DNA from: Algibacter lectus
GTDB taxonomy: Bacteria; Bacteroidota; Bacteroidia; Flavobacteriales; Flavobacteriaceae
Direction: 5' to 3'
Assembly: GCF_900112395.1 (NCBI RefSeq)
Contig: NZ_FOLN01000001.1
Span: forward strand, 62,001 to 126,000
Length of the DNA: 64,000 bases
In this document: piece after piece, positions 15,977 to 25,201 of the stretch
How positions within the stretch are numbered: the first letter of the stretch is position 1
How the letters are laid out: every line of letters begins with the position of its first letter
The notes under the pieces: generated by a model
Seen by the model: only the letters and a program-made list of their open reading frames with translations
The model's database searches: none
Told to the model about the DNA's origin: nothing
Program-made: the position numbers and the translations under genes

Positions 15977-18544
15977 GTGATTAAAACATACAAAATATTT
16001 ATTGTACTCCTTATTTTGGCCCTATCGGTGTTAATGTATTTAGGCAGTAATAGCTACAAGCAAATTAGAGAATTAGAGAAAACGGCCGAAATGGTAATGC
16101 ACACCTTACGTGTAGAAACCGAGATTAACAGTCTGTTTTCGCAATATGCCATGATGCAGTCTCGAATTTTTGAAAACAAGTTGCTAAACAATTTCGATCG
16201 CGAAACCTTATTAAAAAACCAAAAAGATACTACACTTAAAATATTTAAACGTTTAGATATTTTAACTAAAGACAACGCTAAACAGCAGAAGAATTTAGAA
16301 GAACTTATAGGTTTAGAAGCTTCTTTTTATAAAAGTATAGAAGCGTTAAATACCGAGGCTACAGCCGATAAAGAACTACAAAACGCACATTTACGAGATG
16401 TTTCGGCATTAATGCGAAAAATAGAAACTATTAAGGCCAACATGTTGGGCCACGAAGAAATTCTGTTGTCGCGTCGCCAAGAAGAGTTTTCGGAATCGAG
16501 ACGACTAAACCCAATAATGACGTTATTTTTAGGCATGTTTGCCCTGCTTATTTTTATAATCTCGTTTTGGCAAATTAACAAACAGCGTAAAAAAAACGAT
16601 AGAACTACAGCCTTCCTAGAAAGTGTATTAAAAAACACTGAAAACATAGTTAGTTACTATACGCCTATTAAAGATGAAGACGATAAAATAACCGATTTTA
16701 AAATTATTTACGTTAACGAAAATATTGAAGATGTATTAGGCACATCGCCTCTTGTTTTAGAAAACCAATTACTTTCTAAGGTATTACCAATACATTTTGA
16801 AAACGGTGTTTTTGATGCTATGGTAACCTGCTACAACACTGGCGAAACCCAACGCTTCGAAAAAACCAATAACTTTAATGGTATCAAATATCGTTTTAAA
16901 ACCAATGTGGTTAAACTAAACGATGGTGTTTTGGCTACTGCCAGCGATACCACAGAAGAATATGATATTAAGCAAAACTTAATTTCGGCTAAAGACCAAC
17001 TACAAACTCAAAACCTTTTACTGCTAGATAATCGTGCTTTTTTAAGTAACATATTTAAAAGCACGTCTAATATTGTTATGCACTTTAAGTCTATTAGAGA
17101 TGCCGCTGGTAAAATTATTGATTTCGATACCTTGTTTATTAACGATGCTATTAGCGACGTTATTGGCGATATTCCCGCCGATGTTAAGCATAAAAAAGCT
17201 TCAGAAATTTATCCAACAATATTTGAAAATGGTGTATTCGAAAAAATGGTAACTTGTATTGAAGAAGAACGCCAAATTGAATACGAAACCAACTTTGAAA
17301 AAGATGGTGAAACCAAATGGTTTCAAGCTACAGCCATTAAACTTAACGATGGCGTAACGATAACTACCAGTGATATTACACTAGAAAAAACAAGAGCTGC
17401 AAAATTAAACGATTTAAATGCTGAACTAGAAATACAAAACTCCATTTTTAAAGATGCCGAAGGTGTTGCAGATATTGGTAGTTATGTTTGGTATTTAGAT
17501 ACAGGAGCTGCAAATATATCGGACAATTTTTATAGAATTTTAGGATTTACACCTAATGAATTTGACGTCACCTTCGATAGTTACCGAGAGCTGGTGCATC
17601 CCGACGATTTACCGCGTTACGATCAATTAGGTGAGGAAACTGTAGAAAAAGGAAACTCCAATATACACACCTACCGTGTTATTACCAAAAAAGGAAACGT
17701 AAAGCATATTTACGTAAACGGACAAAAAGTAATTAAAGATGGTAGGCCGGCATCTGTTGGTGTGGTTCAAGATATAACCAACCGTGTAAAAACTGAAGAA
17801 AAATTAAGAAATAAGAATGAAGAGCTAAAACGTTCTAATGCCGAATTGGAAAGTTTCAACCGTGTGGCGAGTCATGATTTACAAGAGCCTATGCGAAAAA
17901 TACAAATGTTTATTTCGCGTCTTTCGGATCGTGAACTAGATAAACTTTCCGATAAGGGAAAAATGTATTTTGAAAAAATAGATAGTTCTGCAAACCGTAT
18001 GCAAACGCTTATTAAGTATCTGCTTGCCTACTCGCGTATTAACCGAACTAAAAAAGATTTTATAAAAATATCACTTAACGATACTATGGAAAAAGTATTG
18101 GGCGATCTGGAAGAACGTATTGAGGAAACTGGCGTTGATATTGCTATAGATAATTTACCATCATTAAAAGCCATTCCTTTTCAAATGGAACAACTGTTTA
18201 ATAACTTAGTTTCTAATGCTATTAAATATGGTAGCACTACAGAGCCTCCAAAAATTGTTATAGACTGTAAAAAGCTATCTAGAAATAAAATCTCTGAGGT
18301 TTTTGATAAGAAACGTAAAAACTACTACCGCATATCTATAATGGATAATGGTATTGGTTTCGATCAAGAAAATGCCGAAAAAATATTCGGCCTCTTCGAG
18401 CGTTTACATCAAAAAGATGAATATTCGGGAACCGGAATTGGCTTAGCCATTTGCAAGAAAATCGTTTTAAACCATAAAGGACATATTGTAGCGCAGAGTG
18501 AACCTGGTAAAGGTTCTACATTCTGTATTTACTTGCCTGCTTAG
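15977..18544 (+). CDS. Membrane histidine kinase with CHASE3-like and multiple PAS domains
   Basis: 855 residues from a GTG start; an in-frame stop lies just upstream, and the first ATG would remove the N-terminal membrane helix. Two transmembrane segments (about 5-22 and 178-197) flank a helical, CHASE3-like periplasmic sensor. Three PAS-like domains follow (about 210-320, 345-460 and 480-605). The HisKA domain has His633 in VASHDLQEPMRKIQ. The ATPase part shows NLVSNAIKYG, DNGIGFD and GTGIGLAICKK. No receiver is fused, so it probably phosphorylates the stand-alone regulator upstream. The stimulus is unknown. Confidence 0.85.
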   Translation: MIKTYKIFIVLLILALSVLMYLGSNSYKQIRELEKTAEMVMHTLRVETEINSLFSQYAMMQSRIFENKLLNNFDRETLLKNQKDTTLKIFKRLDILTKDNAKQQKNLEELIGLEASFYKSIEALNTEATADKELQNAHLRDVSALMRKIETIKANMLGHEEILLSRRQEEFSESRRLNPIMTLFLGMFALLIFIISFWQINKQRKKNDRTTAFLESVLKNTENIVSYYTPIKDEDDKITDFKIIYVNENIEDVLGTSPLVLENQLLSKVLPIHFENGVFDAMVTCYNTGETQRFEKTNNFNGIKYRFKTNVVKLNDGVLATASDTTEEYDIKQNLISAKDQLQTQNLLLLDNRAFLSNIFKSTSNIVMHFKSIRDAAGKIIDFDTLFINDAISDVIGDIPADVKHKKASEIYPTIFENGVFEKMVTCIEEERQIEYETNFEKDGETKWFQATAIKLNDGVTITTSDITLEKTRAAKLNDLNAELEIQNSIFKDAEGVADIGSYVWYLDTGAANISDNFYRILGFTPNEFDVTFDSYRELVHPDDLPRYDQLGEETVEKGNSNIHTYRVITKKGNVKHIYVNGQKVIKDGRPASVGVVQDITNRVKTEEKLRNKNEELKRSNAELESFNRVASHDLQEPMRKIQMFISRLSDRELDKLSDKGKMYFEKIDSSANRMQTLIKYLLAYSRINRTKKDFIKISLNDTMEKVLGDLEERIEETGVDIAIDNLPSLKAIPFQMEQLFNNLVSNAIKYGSTTEPPKIVIDCKKLSRNKISEVFDKKRKNYYRISIMDNGIGFDQENAEKIFGLFERLHQKDEYSGTGIGLAICKKIVLNHKGHIVAQSEPGKGSTFCIYLPA

Positions 18545-18585
18545 AGTTGGGTAGCCCGAAATGTTTCCTATAAAACAAAATTACA

Positions 18586-18618
18586 AAGCGCATCTTTAAA
18601 CACGATGCGCTTATTTTT
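18586..18618. terminator. Bidirectional terminator between kinase and TerC genes
   Basis: AAGCGCAT and ATGCGCTT pair around an 11-base loop; a T-run follows on the plus strand. It touches the 3' end of the convergent TerC gene. Confidence 0.7.
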
Positions 18619-19405
18619 TGATTGTTTTTTTCTTCAACTTCATATTTAAAAATTCTACTAAAAGTGAAAATGCAATAGCAAAATATAAGTATCCTTTTGG
18701 AATAGCACCAATGGTTTGTCCGAATATTACGGTGTGCGATAAATGCGCTGCTTCAGTAATTAGCATAAAGCCAATAAGTATTAAAAAAGATAAAGCTAGT
18801 AATTGCATAGATGGGTGCTCGCTAATAAACTCGCGTATTGGGTTTGCAAACAACATCATTATTAATATAGATATTACTACAGCTATTATCATTAATATAA
18901 GGGCATCGTTATGGTGTTCGCCAATACCGTTTGTCATCCCAACGGCTGTTAGTATAGAATCTATAGAAAAAATAAAATCTATAATTACAATTTGCACAAT
19001 GGCATTAGAAAGTGAGGTTATCTTTTTTCCTTTTAATTCTTGCTCCTCCTGCCCTGGTTCGTCTAGTTTTTCATGAATTTCTGAAGTACTCTTATACAAT
19101 AGAAAGAGCCCACCGAAAAACAAAATAAGTGCTTGCCAACTTATACCAACTTCTAACCAAGACCATGTAATGGTGTAAAACGGCTCTTTTAGTCCTACAA
19201 GGAAAGATACACCTAATAATAATAAAATACGCTGTACCATGGCTAGCATGAGCCCTAAGTTGGTTGCTTTGCGCTGTTGGTGCTCCGGAAGTTTATCGGC
19301 CGCTATGGAAATAAACACAATATTATCTATACCTAATATAATTTCTAAAAAAGTAAGGGTTAATAAAGCTACCCAAGCATCGGGACTTGAAAATATTTCG
19401 AACAT
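18611..19405 (-). CDS. TerC-family integral membrane protein
   Basis: 264 residues with about seven helices. TerC landmarks are LEIILGIDNIVFISIAADKLP (acidic ion-binding residues in the first helix) and QIVIIDFIFSIDSILTAVGM in the middle. The family includes tellurite-resistance TerC and manganese exporters (Alx/MntP-like YgjT). Here it probably exports Mn2+ or another cation. It is a single gene convergent with the kinase. The antisense reading frame at 18618-19076 is not a gene. Confidence 0.9.
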   Translation of the reverse strand: MFEIFSSPDAWVALLTLTFLEIILGIDNIVFISIAADKLPEHQQRKATNLGLMLAMVQRILLLLGVSFLVGLKEPFYTITWSWLEVGISWQALILFFGGLFLLYKSTSEIHEKLDEPGQEEQELKGKKITSLSNAIVQIVIIDFIFSIDSILTAVGMTNGIGEHHNDALILMIIAVVISILIMMLFANPIREFISEHPSMQLLALSFLILIGFMLITEAAHLSHTVIFGQTIGAIPKGYLYFAIAFSLLVEFLNMKLKKKTIKK

Positions 19406-19633
19406 GGTTTAATCTCTTTTTTATGTGTAATTGAATACGGTTTAATATATAGATGAAATTTATAAAAAATTAACCACAGTTTGCTAGAAATACTTCGTTT
19501 GCATCAAAATTTAATGGTTTAACGGCCTAAAACAGGCACTTTCCGATAATTATATAACATAATACCAAAATTGTATAACGAAAAAGGTGTGTCTATTTCT
19601 GAACTTTGTATCAAACAAAATAGCAGACCAATT

Positions 19634-19777
19634 ATGAAAAATAACAGCCAAAATTACCTAACAAATTCGAGAGTGGGACGTAGATGGTCTAAAGAGACTT
19701 TAAACGATACGGAACATAATGTTTCAACCCCATCTGATAGTTCTACAGAAGGAACTAAACAAGATTCAAATTATTAA
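19634..19777 (+). CDS. Small hydrophilic hypothetical protein (47 aa)
   Basis: MKNNSQNYLTNSRVGRRWSK begins a short Ser/Thr/Asn-rich peptide with no membrane segment. I start it at 19634 because the in-frame ATG at 19571 lies upstream of an AACTTTG -7-like box (19605-19611) and so would not be on the transcript from it. It precedes the DUF5670-like gene at 25 bases. I do not recognise the family and its function is unknown. Confidence 0.5.
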   Translation: MKNNSQNYLTNSRVGRRWSKETLNDTEHNVSTPSDSSTEGTKQDSNY

Positions 19778-19802
19778 AAAATATTGACTTTAAATTAATG
19801 AT

Positions 19803-19949
19803 ATGTCTAAAATATTAAATGTACTCGCTATAGTTCTTTTCGGTCTTTGGGCCATTGGATTTTTTGTGTACAACCTTATCATTATTTCACACATATTTTT
19901 AGTATCGGCAACAGTGGTACTAATAATAAGAGTATTAAAAGAAAAATAA
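19803..19949 (+). CDS. DUF5670 (lmo0937-like) small membrane protein
   Basis: 48 residues. MSKILNVLAIVLFGLWAIGF, a short turn, then IIISHIFLVSATVVLIIRVL give two transmembrane helices, with a basic end. The pattern LxxIAVxLxxLWAIGFF...HxxLVxA matches the DUF5670/lmo0937 family of tiny stress-associated membrane proteins. It is encoded between a 47-residue protein and an AraC regulator (26 bases before the latter), so the three genes probably form one transcript. Confidence 0.75.
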   Translation: MSKILNVLAIVLFGLWAIGFFVYNLIIISHIFLVSATVVLIIRVLKEK

Positions 19950-19975
19950 AACCCTAACCCTAAAAAAGCATTATT

Positions 19976-21007
19976 ATGAAAGTTATAGATCTTAAAACAA
20001 ATAATTTAGAACAAACCTTTAACCAACTAAAGGAAGACCTAGGTGGCCGTTTAGATTCAGCAGATAAAGAATACTCTTTAGACATTGATAATAACATCGC
20101 TAAGGGAGAAATTAAAGGTGTATCTGTTAACGAAAATATATCTTTCTTAGAATATAATATTACGTTTGAAAACGATACTGTAATCGCTAGAAACACACCA
20201 ACCACTAACCCTATTTACTTTCTGTATTGCTCAGAAGGGCAAATGAGTCACGGGTTTGGATTAAATAGTAAACAACGCTCTTTAAACCAGTTTCAAACTG
20301 GAATATTTGCCAGCGATCCACATAAAACAAGCTGTTTCTTTTTTAGAAAAGGACAAACAGTAAAATTCTCTAACATTAGTTTCGATACGCAATCTAGCAC
20401 TAAAGATGCCGATGCTATAAACTTATTGCAAACACAACTTTTAAAAACCTTTATGCCTAAAGGTGATAAAGAGATTTTTGCATACATAGGATCTTATAAC
20501 TTGAGAATTTCAGAAAAAATACAACAATTAGAAGCTATTAAGCAAAAAGGTATTGTTAGACAATTATTAACTAACGGTATTGTACACATGATTTTGGCTT
20601 TAGAAATTGAGCAACACAACGAGGATACTAAAAATGGCATAACCAACTTCGGGTCTTTAAGCAGAGGCGAAATGGATACCATTAACGAGTTATCTAACTT
20701 TATACAAAACTACCCGGAAATTAAATATACACTGGCTTACTTAAGTAAAAAAGGTGGTATGTCTCCGGCAAAATTACAAGAAGGTTTTAAATTATTGCAC
20801 AACCGTACGGTATCGGACTTTATTAGAAATACCCGTGTAGAAACAGCTGAAAACCTATTGAAAACAACGGACTTAAATATCTCTGAAATTGTTTACACCG
20901 TTGGATTGACAAGTAGAAGTTATTTTTCTAAAATTTTTAAAGAAAAATATAACTGTAGCCCAAAGTATTACCAAGAAAATCAATATTCGGTAGCTGTAAC
21001 AGCCTAA
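19976..21007 (+). CDS. AraC-family transcriptional regulator
   Basis: 343 residues. The N-terminal ~220 residues form a ligand-binding-like beta-rich domain (YFLYCSEGQMSHGFG, GIFASDPHKTSCFFF). A C-terminal AraC DNA-binding domain occupies about 240-335, with LAYLSKKGGMSPAKLQEGFK as the first helix-turn-helix and ISEIVYTVGLTSRSYFSKIFKEKYNCSP as the second, conserved one. It is the last gene of the small operon starting near 19634 and ends at a strong terminator. It could control the nearby stress genes; there is no direct evidence. Confidence 0.9.
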   Translation: MKVIDLKTNNLEQTFNQLKEDLGGRLDSADKEYSLDIDNNIAKGEIKGVSVNENISFLEYNITFENDTVIARNTPTTNPIYFLYCSEGQMSHGFGLNSKQRSLNQFQTGIFASDPHKTSCFFFRKGQTVKFSNISFDTQSSTKDADAINLLQTQLLKTFMPKGDKEIFAYIGSYNLRISEKIQQLEAIKQKGIVRQLLTNGIVHMILALEIEQHNEDTKNGITNFGSLSRGEMDTINELSNFIQNYPEIKYTLAYLSKKGGMSPAKLQEGFKLLHNRTVSDFIRNTRVETAENLLKTTDLNISEIVYTVGLTSRSYFSKIFKEKYNCSPKYYQENQYSVAVTA

Positions 21008-21049
21008 TTAATAAACAAATTTTTGGGATATACTCCCGAAATAACAATG

Positions 21050-21078
21050 AAAAAATCCGCTAGCTTAGCGGATTTTTT
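21050..21078 (+). terminator. Strong hairpin terminator after the AraC regulator
   Basis: AAAAAATCCGCTA and TAGCGGATTTTTT pair perfectly around GCT. Confidence 0.9.
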
Positions 21079-21223
21079 GTTTTTGGGAAGGTTTGGATAG
21101 TTATTAACAACCAAATCGTTAAGAACTAGTTAACATCTGCTAATCAGTATTTTGAATTATGTCCAATGGTTTCTATATTTTTGTGTAGATAATTTAAACA
21201 AACATTATATTTAAAAATGAGAT

Positions 21224-21772
21224 ATGGAAAAGAAAGAGATTAAAAATATAAAAGATGAGTGGATTTTAGACTTATCAGCACTTAGCAAAAATGAAATAGA
21301 ATTACTCCATGAATATTATTTAGGTAATATTAACTTTTCAAAAAGCGAAGGTTTTGACAAAATAATTATTAAAGTACATAATCAAAAAAAAGAATATTAT
21401 GCTAACAAAGAAATTGATAGAAGGCAAAAAATTAGTAAAGGTATAATCGATAGTGATACTATTGACAAACAAGAAATATGCGCAAAAACGCATCTTGTAA
21501 ATAAACTTATAAAATATAACTACAACGAAACATATATAAATTCTTATTCACATGCAATAAACCTAGAGTATCTAGTTAGACTAAGAAAATTTATTTACCT
21601 TAAAGATGGAGGGTATCTAAACGAGAACTTATCGAACATAAGAAAATTTAAAGACATAATTGAAGATTTTCGAAGAGCAATAGATATTGACGTAATTAAT
21701 GAATATGAAAAAACAAAGTTAGCTCCTGAGAAGTTTATATATCCATTAATAATGAGCGAGTATCTAACATGA
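21224..21772 (+). CDS. Hypothetical protein, charged and helical
   Basis: 182 residues, rich in Lys, Glu, Ile and Asn, with no signal peptide or membrane helix. Segments such as DLSALSKNEIELLHEYYLGN, HNQKKEYYANKEIDRRQKI and NIRKFKDIIEDFRRAIDIDV suggest an all-helical cytoplasmic protein. I recognise no family. It is a single gene at the start of an AT-rich accessory stretch (21.2-24.3 kb) and is flanked by long non-coding gaps, which is typical of acquired genes. Confidence 0.65.
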   Translation: MEKKEIKNIKDEWILDLSALSKNEIELLHEYYLGNINFSKSEGFDKIIIKVHNQKKEYYANKEIDRRQKISKGIIDSDTIDKQEICAKTHLVNKLIKYNYNETYINSYSHAINLEYLVRLRKFIYLKDGGYLNENLSNIRKFKDIIEDFRRAIDIDVINEYEKTKLAPEKFIYPLIMSEYLT

Positions 21773-22008
21773 AAAAAAATAGCTGTGTTTTAAAGAAGTT
21801 TTGAATTTTATAAATAAACTGAATAGAAATAACTCCCACCTTTTTATTTGGGATTGTTTTTATATACTTGTTGTAAGTAATTTAAGAACTGCCTCGAAAT
21901 CGACAAATTCGGTATCTGAATCTTAAGATTTCGCCAATTATAAAATTCTTAACTAAAAATGATTTTTGATTTTTTAACATTGCAACTAACCATAAATCAA
22001 CGACTTTC

Positions 22009-22878
22009 ATGAAAATTCTCTTCGCAATAACATCAATTTTTATAAGTATAATTCTTCACTCTCAAGAAAAAACAATAATTGGAGAAGTATGGAATTTTGA
22101 AAATAATGAACCTCTCTCCTATGTTAATATTGGAATTAAAAACAAAACCGTCGGAACAGTTTCTAATAATAATGGTTTATTCAAACTTTCATTAAATGAC
22201 AAAGTATCTTCAAAAGACACTATTATTTTTTCATACATTGGTTTTAAAACCGAAAAATATTTGGTTTCGGAACTAAATAAAATAAAAAAACCGATTTTAC
22301 TTCAACCAAAAAATATGGAATTAGATGAAGTAGTTGTGAGTTCAAAAAAGATAAAAATAAAATCTAAAAAAATTGGAAGAACGTCAAAAGGTCTAGGATT
22401 GATGCACTCGAATTTTTACTCATATTATGAAAAGGATATCGATGACCGTTTGAGTAAAGAAAGAGGTATGAAGTTTAAAATGAGACGAAATTGTCATATC
22501 AAAGATTTGAATTTTAATATAACTTCAAATGACTTCAAATCTTTAAAATTTAGAGTGAATTTTTATAAAATTAAAGACGGTTTCCCATCAGATTTTATAG
22601 TTAAAAAGAATATCGTATTCGAAATAAAAGACAACTTTCTTGGTTGGTTTAAAGTCGATTTAGAACCTTATGAAATTTTTTTCAACAAAGAAATCGAAGA
22701 GGTTGCGGTAACAATTCAATGGCTTGAAAGCGTAAAAGCAAATGAAAAGAGTAAATATTTTGCAATTTCAACTGCAACCTCACCAACACATACAGCTTAT
22801 TTCAGGGAAAAATCGATGGATAATTGGAATAAAGGAGGGCAAAATTTAAGTTTTTATTTAAACGCAATGTGTGAGTAA
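22009..22878 (+). CDS. Exported protein with CarboxypepD_reg-like domain
   Basis: 289 residues. A signal peptide (about 1-19) is followed by a CarboxypepD_reg-like beta-sandwich: GEVWNFENNEPLSYVNIGIKNKTVGTVSNNNGLFKLSL and IIFSYIGFKTEKYLVSE, ending in MELDEVVVSSKK. In TonB-dependent receptors this is the N-terminal extension, but no barrel or plug follows. The remaining ~170 residues are a separate beta-rich domain (LNFNITSNDFKSLKFRVNFYKIKDG). It is probably periplasmic or outer-membrane associated; function unknown. The architecture resembles stand-alone Bacteroidota envelope proteins. Confidence 0.75.
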   Translation: MKILFAITSIFISIILHSQEKTIIGEVWNFENNEPLSYVNIGIKNKTVGTVSNNNGLFKLSLNDKVSSKDTIIFSYIGFKTEKYLVSELNKIKKPILLQPKNMELDEVVVSSKKIKIKSKKIGRTSKGLGLMHSNFYSYYEKDIDDRLSKERGMKFKMRRNCHIKDLNFNITSNDFKSLKFRVNFYKIKDGFPSDFIVKKNIVFEIKDNFLGWFKVDLEPYEIFFNKEIEEVAVTIQWLESVKANEKSKYFAISTATSPTHTAYFREKSMDNWNKGGQNLSFYLNAMCE

Positions 22879-23027
22879 AAACTGCTTACAACACCAGTTG
22901 AAAATAATAACGGTTTAGTGATAAAAAAAAGTAGTTATGTGTTTGCTTCAAATGATTTTATTCGTTAAGCCCTCGTATGCAACACCGTAACTATCATTAA
23001 AAAAAACATTGTAAAGCATACAAAGAA

Positions 23028-23510
23028 ATGACAGAAGAAAAATTTTGGAAAATAATAGAAAAATCGTGGCAAGATTCTCCAGAGCTAAAAAAACAGAGAG
23101 ATGAAGCAAATAATGACGAGAATTCTTTAGAACAATTAAGTTATCAGTTAGAAGAGGATATTACAGAAAACTATATCAAACGATTATCAAAACTAAAAAA
23201 AGAAGAACTCACTAAATTTATTCATATCCTTGAAGAAAGAATGTACCATATTGACAGAAAAGAGATTCATACGTATACAGATGGCTCTGATGATGGATTT
23301 TTATACTGCAGATGCTTTATTTTAGGAATGGGAAAAAGCTATTATGAATTAATAGATAAAACTCCATCTAAAGCAAAATTTGATTTAGAGGCGGAAGGTT
23401 TTGGCTTCTCGGCATATCAAGTATATGAGGAGTTATTTAATGAAGAGTTTGATAGATACTCAAAACACTCTATGGAATCTTGTTCAAATTCTGAAGGTTG
23501 GATTGAATAG
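23028..23510 (+). CDS. DUF4240-family protein
   Basis: 160 residues, soluble. The start MTEEKFWKIIEKSW and the motifs GFLYCRCFILGMGKSYYE and FGFSAYQVYEELF are characteristic of DUF4240 proteins, which are widespread, uncharacterised and often encoded in variable regions near toxin- or immunity-type genes. No catalytic residues are known. It stands between two unrelated hypothetical genes on the same strand. Function is unknown; an immunity-like role would be speculation. Confidence 0.8.
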   Translation: MTEEKFWKIIEKSWQDSPELKKQRDEANNDENSLEQLSYQLEEDITENYIKRLSKLKKEELTKFIHILEERMYHIDRKEIHTYTDGSDDGFLYCRCFILGMGKSYYELIDKTPSKAKFDLEAEGFGFSAYQVYEELFNEEFDRYSKHSMESCSNSEGWIE

Positions 23511-23602
23511 CATATAATAGCGTTTTCAATAAACTGAAAGTTCTACGGATATTAACAGAACCTAGCCAATAATAAAATTTTAGAATTTAAAGCATTAACT
23601 AA

Positions 23603-24115
23603 ATGGAAAAATATAAAATAGCTTTTGAAAACTCTTTGTCAGGAAAAAAGGGTGTAGAAACTACAGTTTCTTCTACTAAGGAAGTCATAGAGCTCTATAA
23701 AAGTATCAATTGGTTTGAATTACTCAAAAAAGCAACACCTGAAAACCAGAATGATTCGGATATCATGAATGATAACACTTGGAATTTTTCAATAGAATAT
23801 GAAAAGTACAAAAAAGAATATATCCTTCATATTTATCCGCACCTTTACCCTACTCCAAGTGTAAAACCCGATGATATAAAATTAGTCGTTGAATTTAAAG
23901 AATCTAACATAGTACCGACTTCAAAATTCGTTCAATTTTTCGGAGGTTCGAAAGTGAAAAAAGTTGAACAATATAAAACGGAGGCCACAGATTTATTGCA
24001 AGAAGACATATTGGAATATTTAAAAGATTTTTTAAACACCAACCATATGAATTTAAAAAAGCTTAATTCTAATGAATTTGACACCATGTTTGAGAGAATT
24101 TGTAAAGTTTATTAA
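23603..24115 (+). CDS. Hypothetical protein, soluble
   Basis: 170 residues with no signal or membrane segment. The layout is alpha/beta: GVETTVSSTKEVIELYKSI, WNFSIEYEKYKKEYILHIYP, VKPDDIKLVVEFKES. I do not recognise the family. Its stop at 24113-24115 is followed two bases later by the ATG of a frameshifted remnant (24118-24318), so the pair was probably once a two-gene unit. Confidence 0.65.
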   Translation: MEKYKIAFENSLSGKKGVETTVSSTKEVIELYKSINWFELLKKATPENQNDSDIMNDNTWNFSIEYEKYKKEYILHIYPHLYPTPSVKPDDIKLVVEFKESNIVPTSKFVQFFGGSKVKKVEQYKTEATDLLQEDILEYLKDFLNTNHMNLKKLNSNEFDTMFERICKVY

Positions 24116-24117
24116 AA

Positions 24118-24318
24118 ATGAAAACTCATCAAGTTATTCTTGAAAAAACATTAAGGAAATCGATTAACCGTCGATATAGATAAATATGATCACGGATTAC
24201 TTTTTATGACGATAAACTGATTGAGAAAGCCGAAATTTTATCTAAAATTGAAGATATAAAAAACTGTATTCTAGCCGCTACAACAACTTCTATCAATAGC
24301 TTACAAACCAGTATTTAA
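24118..24318 (+). pseudogene. Frameshifted remnant of a small gene
   Basis: The ATG (MKTHQVILEKTL) reads only 22 codons before a stop. A second phase continues as GNRLTVDIDKYDHGLLF, and a third phase, shifted at a TTTTT run near 24208, continues as YDDKLIEKAEILSKIEDIKN to a stop at 24316. Joined, the pieces give one plausible ~67-residue protein. I do not recognise the parent family. The remnant overlaps the end of the convergent gene at 24315 by a few bases. Sequencing error at homopolymers is an alternative explanation. Confidence 0.5.
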
Positions 24319-24914
24319 GACTTCGTTTTAGGATTATACATAACGATAATCTGAATTACAATAGCCAAGAACACCAATATAAAAATCTCAATTTGGGTAA
24401 ATAATTCTACCGAATCAAGCGCACGTTTACTTATAGACATTTGCCTGTTTCCTTCTGTAAGCTGTATTTTAGATAAATCACTAAGGTTGATTTTTAAGCT
24501 TTCAATATGTTTAATAATTTGAGCATTATCAGCATAACCAGAGTGTAAAAACTTTGTTTCAGCATCTACCAACAACTTAACATTCTGCTTTAAATCTGTA
24601 AATACATTCTCCTCTTGCGAGGTTAATTTTGTTTCCTCAAATCTAGAAACTAAAGCTTCAATATTATGGTTAACTTTTGAGTTTATATTATCAAAAAAAG
24701 TAGAATCAGATATGGCTACAGCTAATTCCTTTTCTTGAACAGATTTTAGCATTTCAAAAATTAAATCATTCGCCACTAATCTGTCTTCGTAAATTGTAAC
24801 CACAGAATCGCGAACACGAACAAAATTGTTCTTATCGATTAAGTTAGTTGCAATGATTAAAACAAAAACCATTAATATTCCAAGTATCCACTTTAATTTA
24901 TTATAAAACCCCAT
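24315..24914 (-). CDS. Membrane protein with an MCP-type four-helix-bundle sensor domain, no output domain
   Basis: 199 residues. Two transmembrane helices (about 8-25 and 172-192) enclose a periplasmic all-helical domain of ~145 residues (DSVVTIYEDRLVANDLIFEMLKSVQEKELAVAI), which matches the 4HB_MCP/Tar-like ligand-binding fold. There is no HAMP, kinase or methyl-accepting part after the second helix, only MYNPKTKS. It may be a stand-alone sensor that pairs with another protein, or a truncated receptor. It is a single gene, convergent with the remnant. Confidence 0.7.
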   Translation of the reverse strand: MGFYNKLKWILGILMVFVLIIATNLIDKNNFVRVRDSVVTIYEDRLVANDLIFEMLKSVQEKELAVAISDSTFFDNINSKVNHNIEALVSRFEETKLTSQEENVFTDLKQNVKLLVDAETKFLHSGYADNAQIIKHIESLKINLSDLSKIQLTEGNRQMSISKRALDSVELFTQIEIFILVFLAIVIQIIVMYNPKTKS

Positions 24915-25201
24915 ATTCTATAGCTTTTCGAGATTAAACATTAACTGTAAATATACAAAAAAGGGTGTGAATCACGACTCACAATACGCTCTCAGGAAGA
25001 GTGTATTTCCTAAATTTTCGTTAAAATTTTCTGTCTATAATTTGTCTGTAAACTTTGGTGCTTAGATCCCGCTTATTGTGCTTATCCTCATCTTACAAAA
25101 AAAACTTCCACTATGGACACAAACAAACTGTAAGAAATAAAAATTAAATTGACTACCTAATGTCATAATAGTAGATATTCTCAAATTATATACATTTACA
25201 A

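Noticed and set aside
18618-19076. 152-residue open frame antisense to TerC
   Set aside because: It is the reverse-strand shadow of a clear TerC gene and has no domain or start signal of its own.
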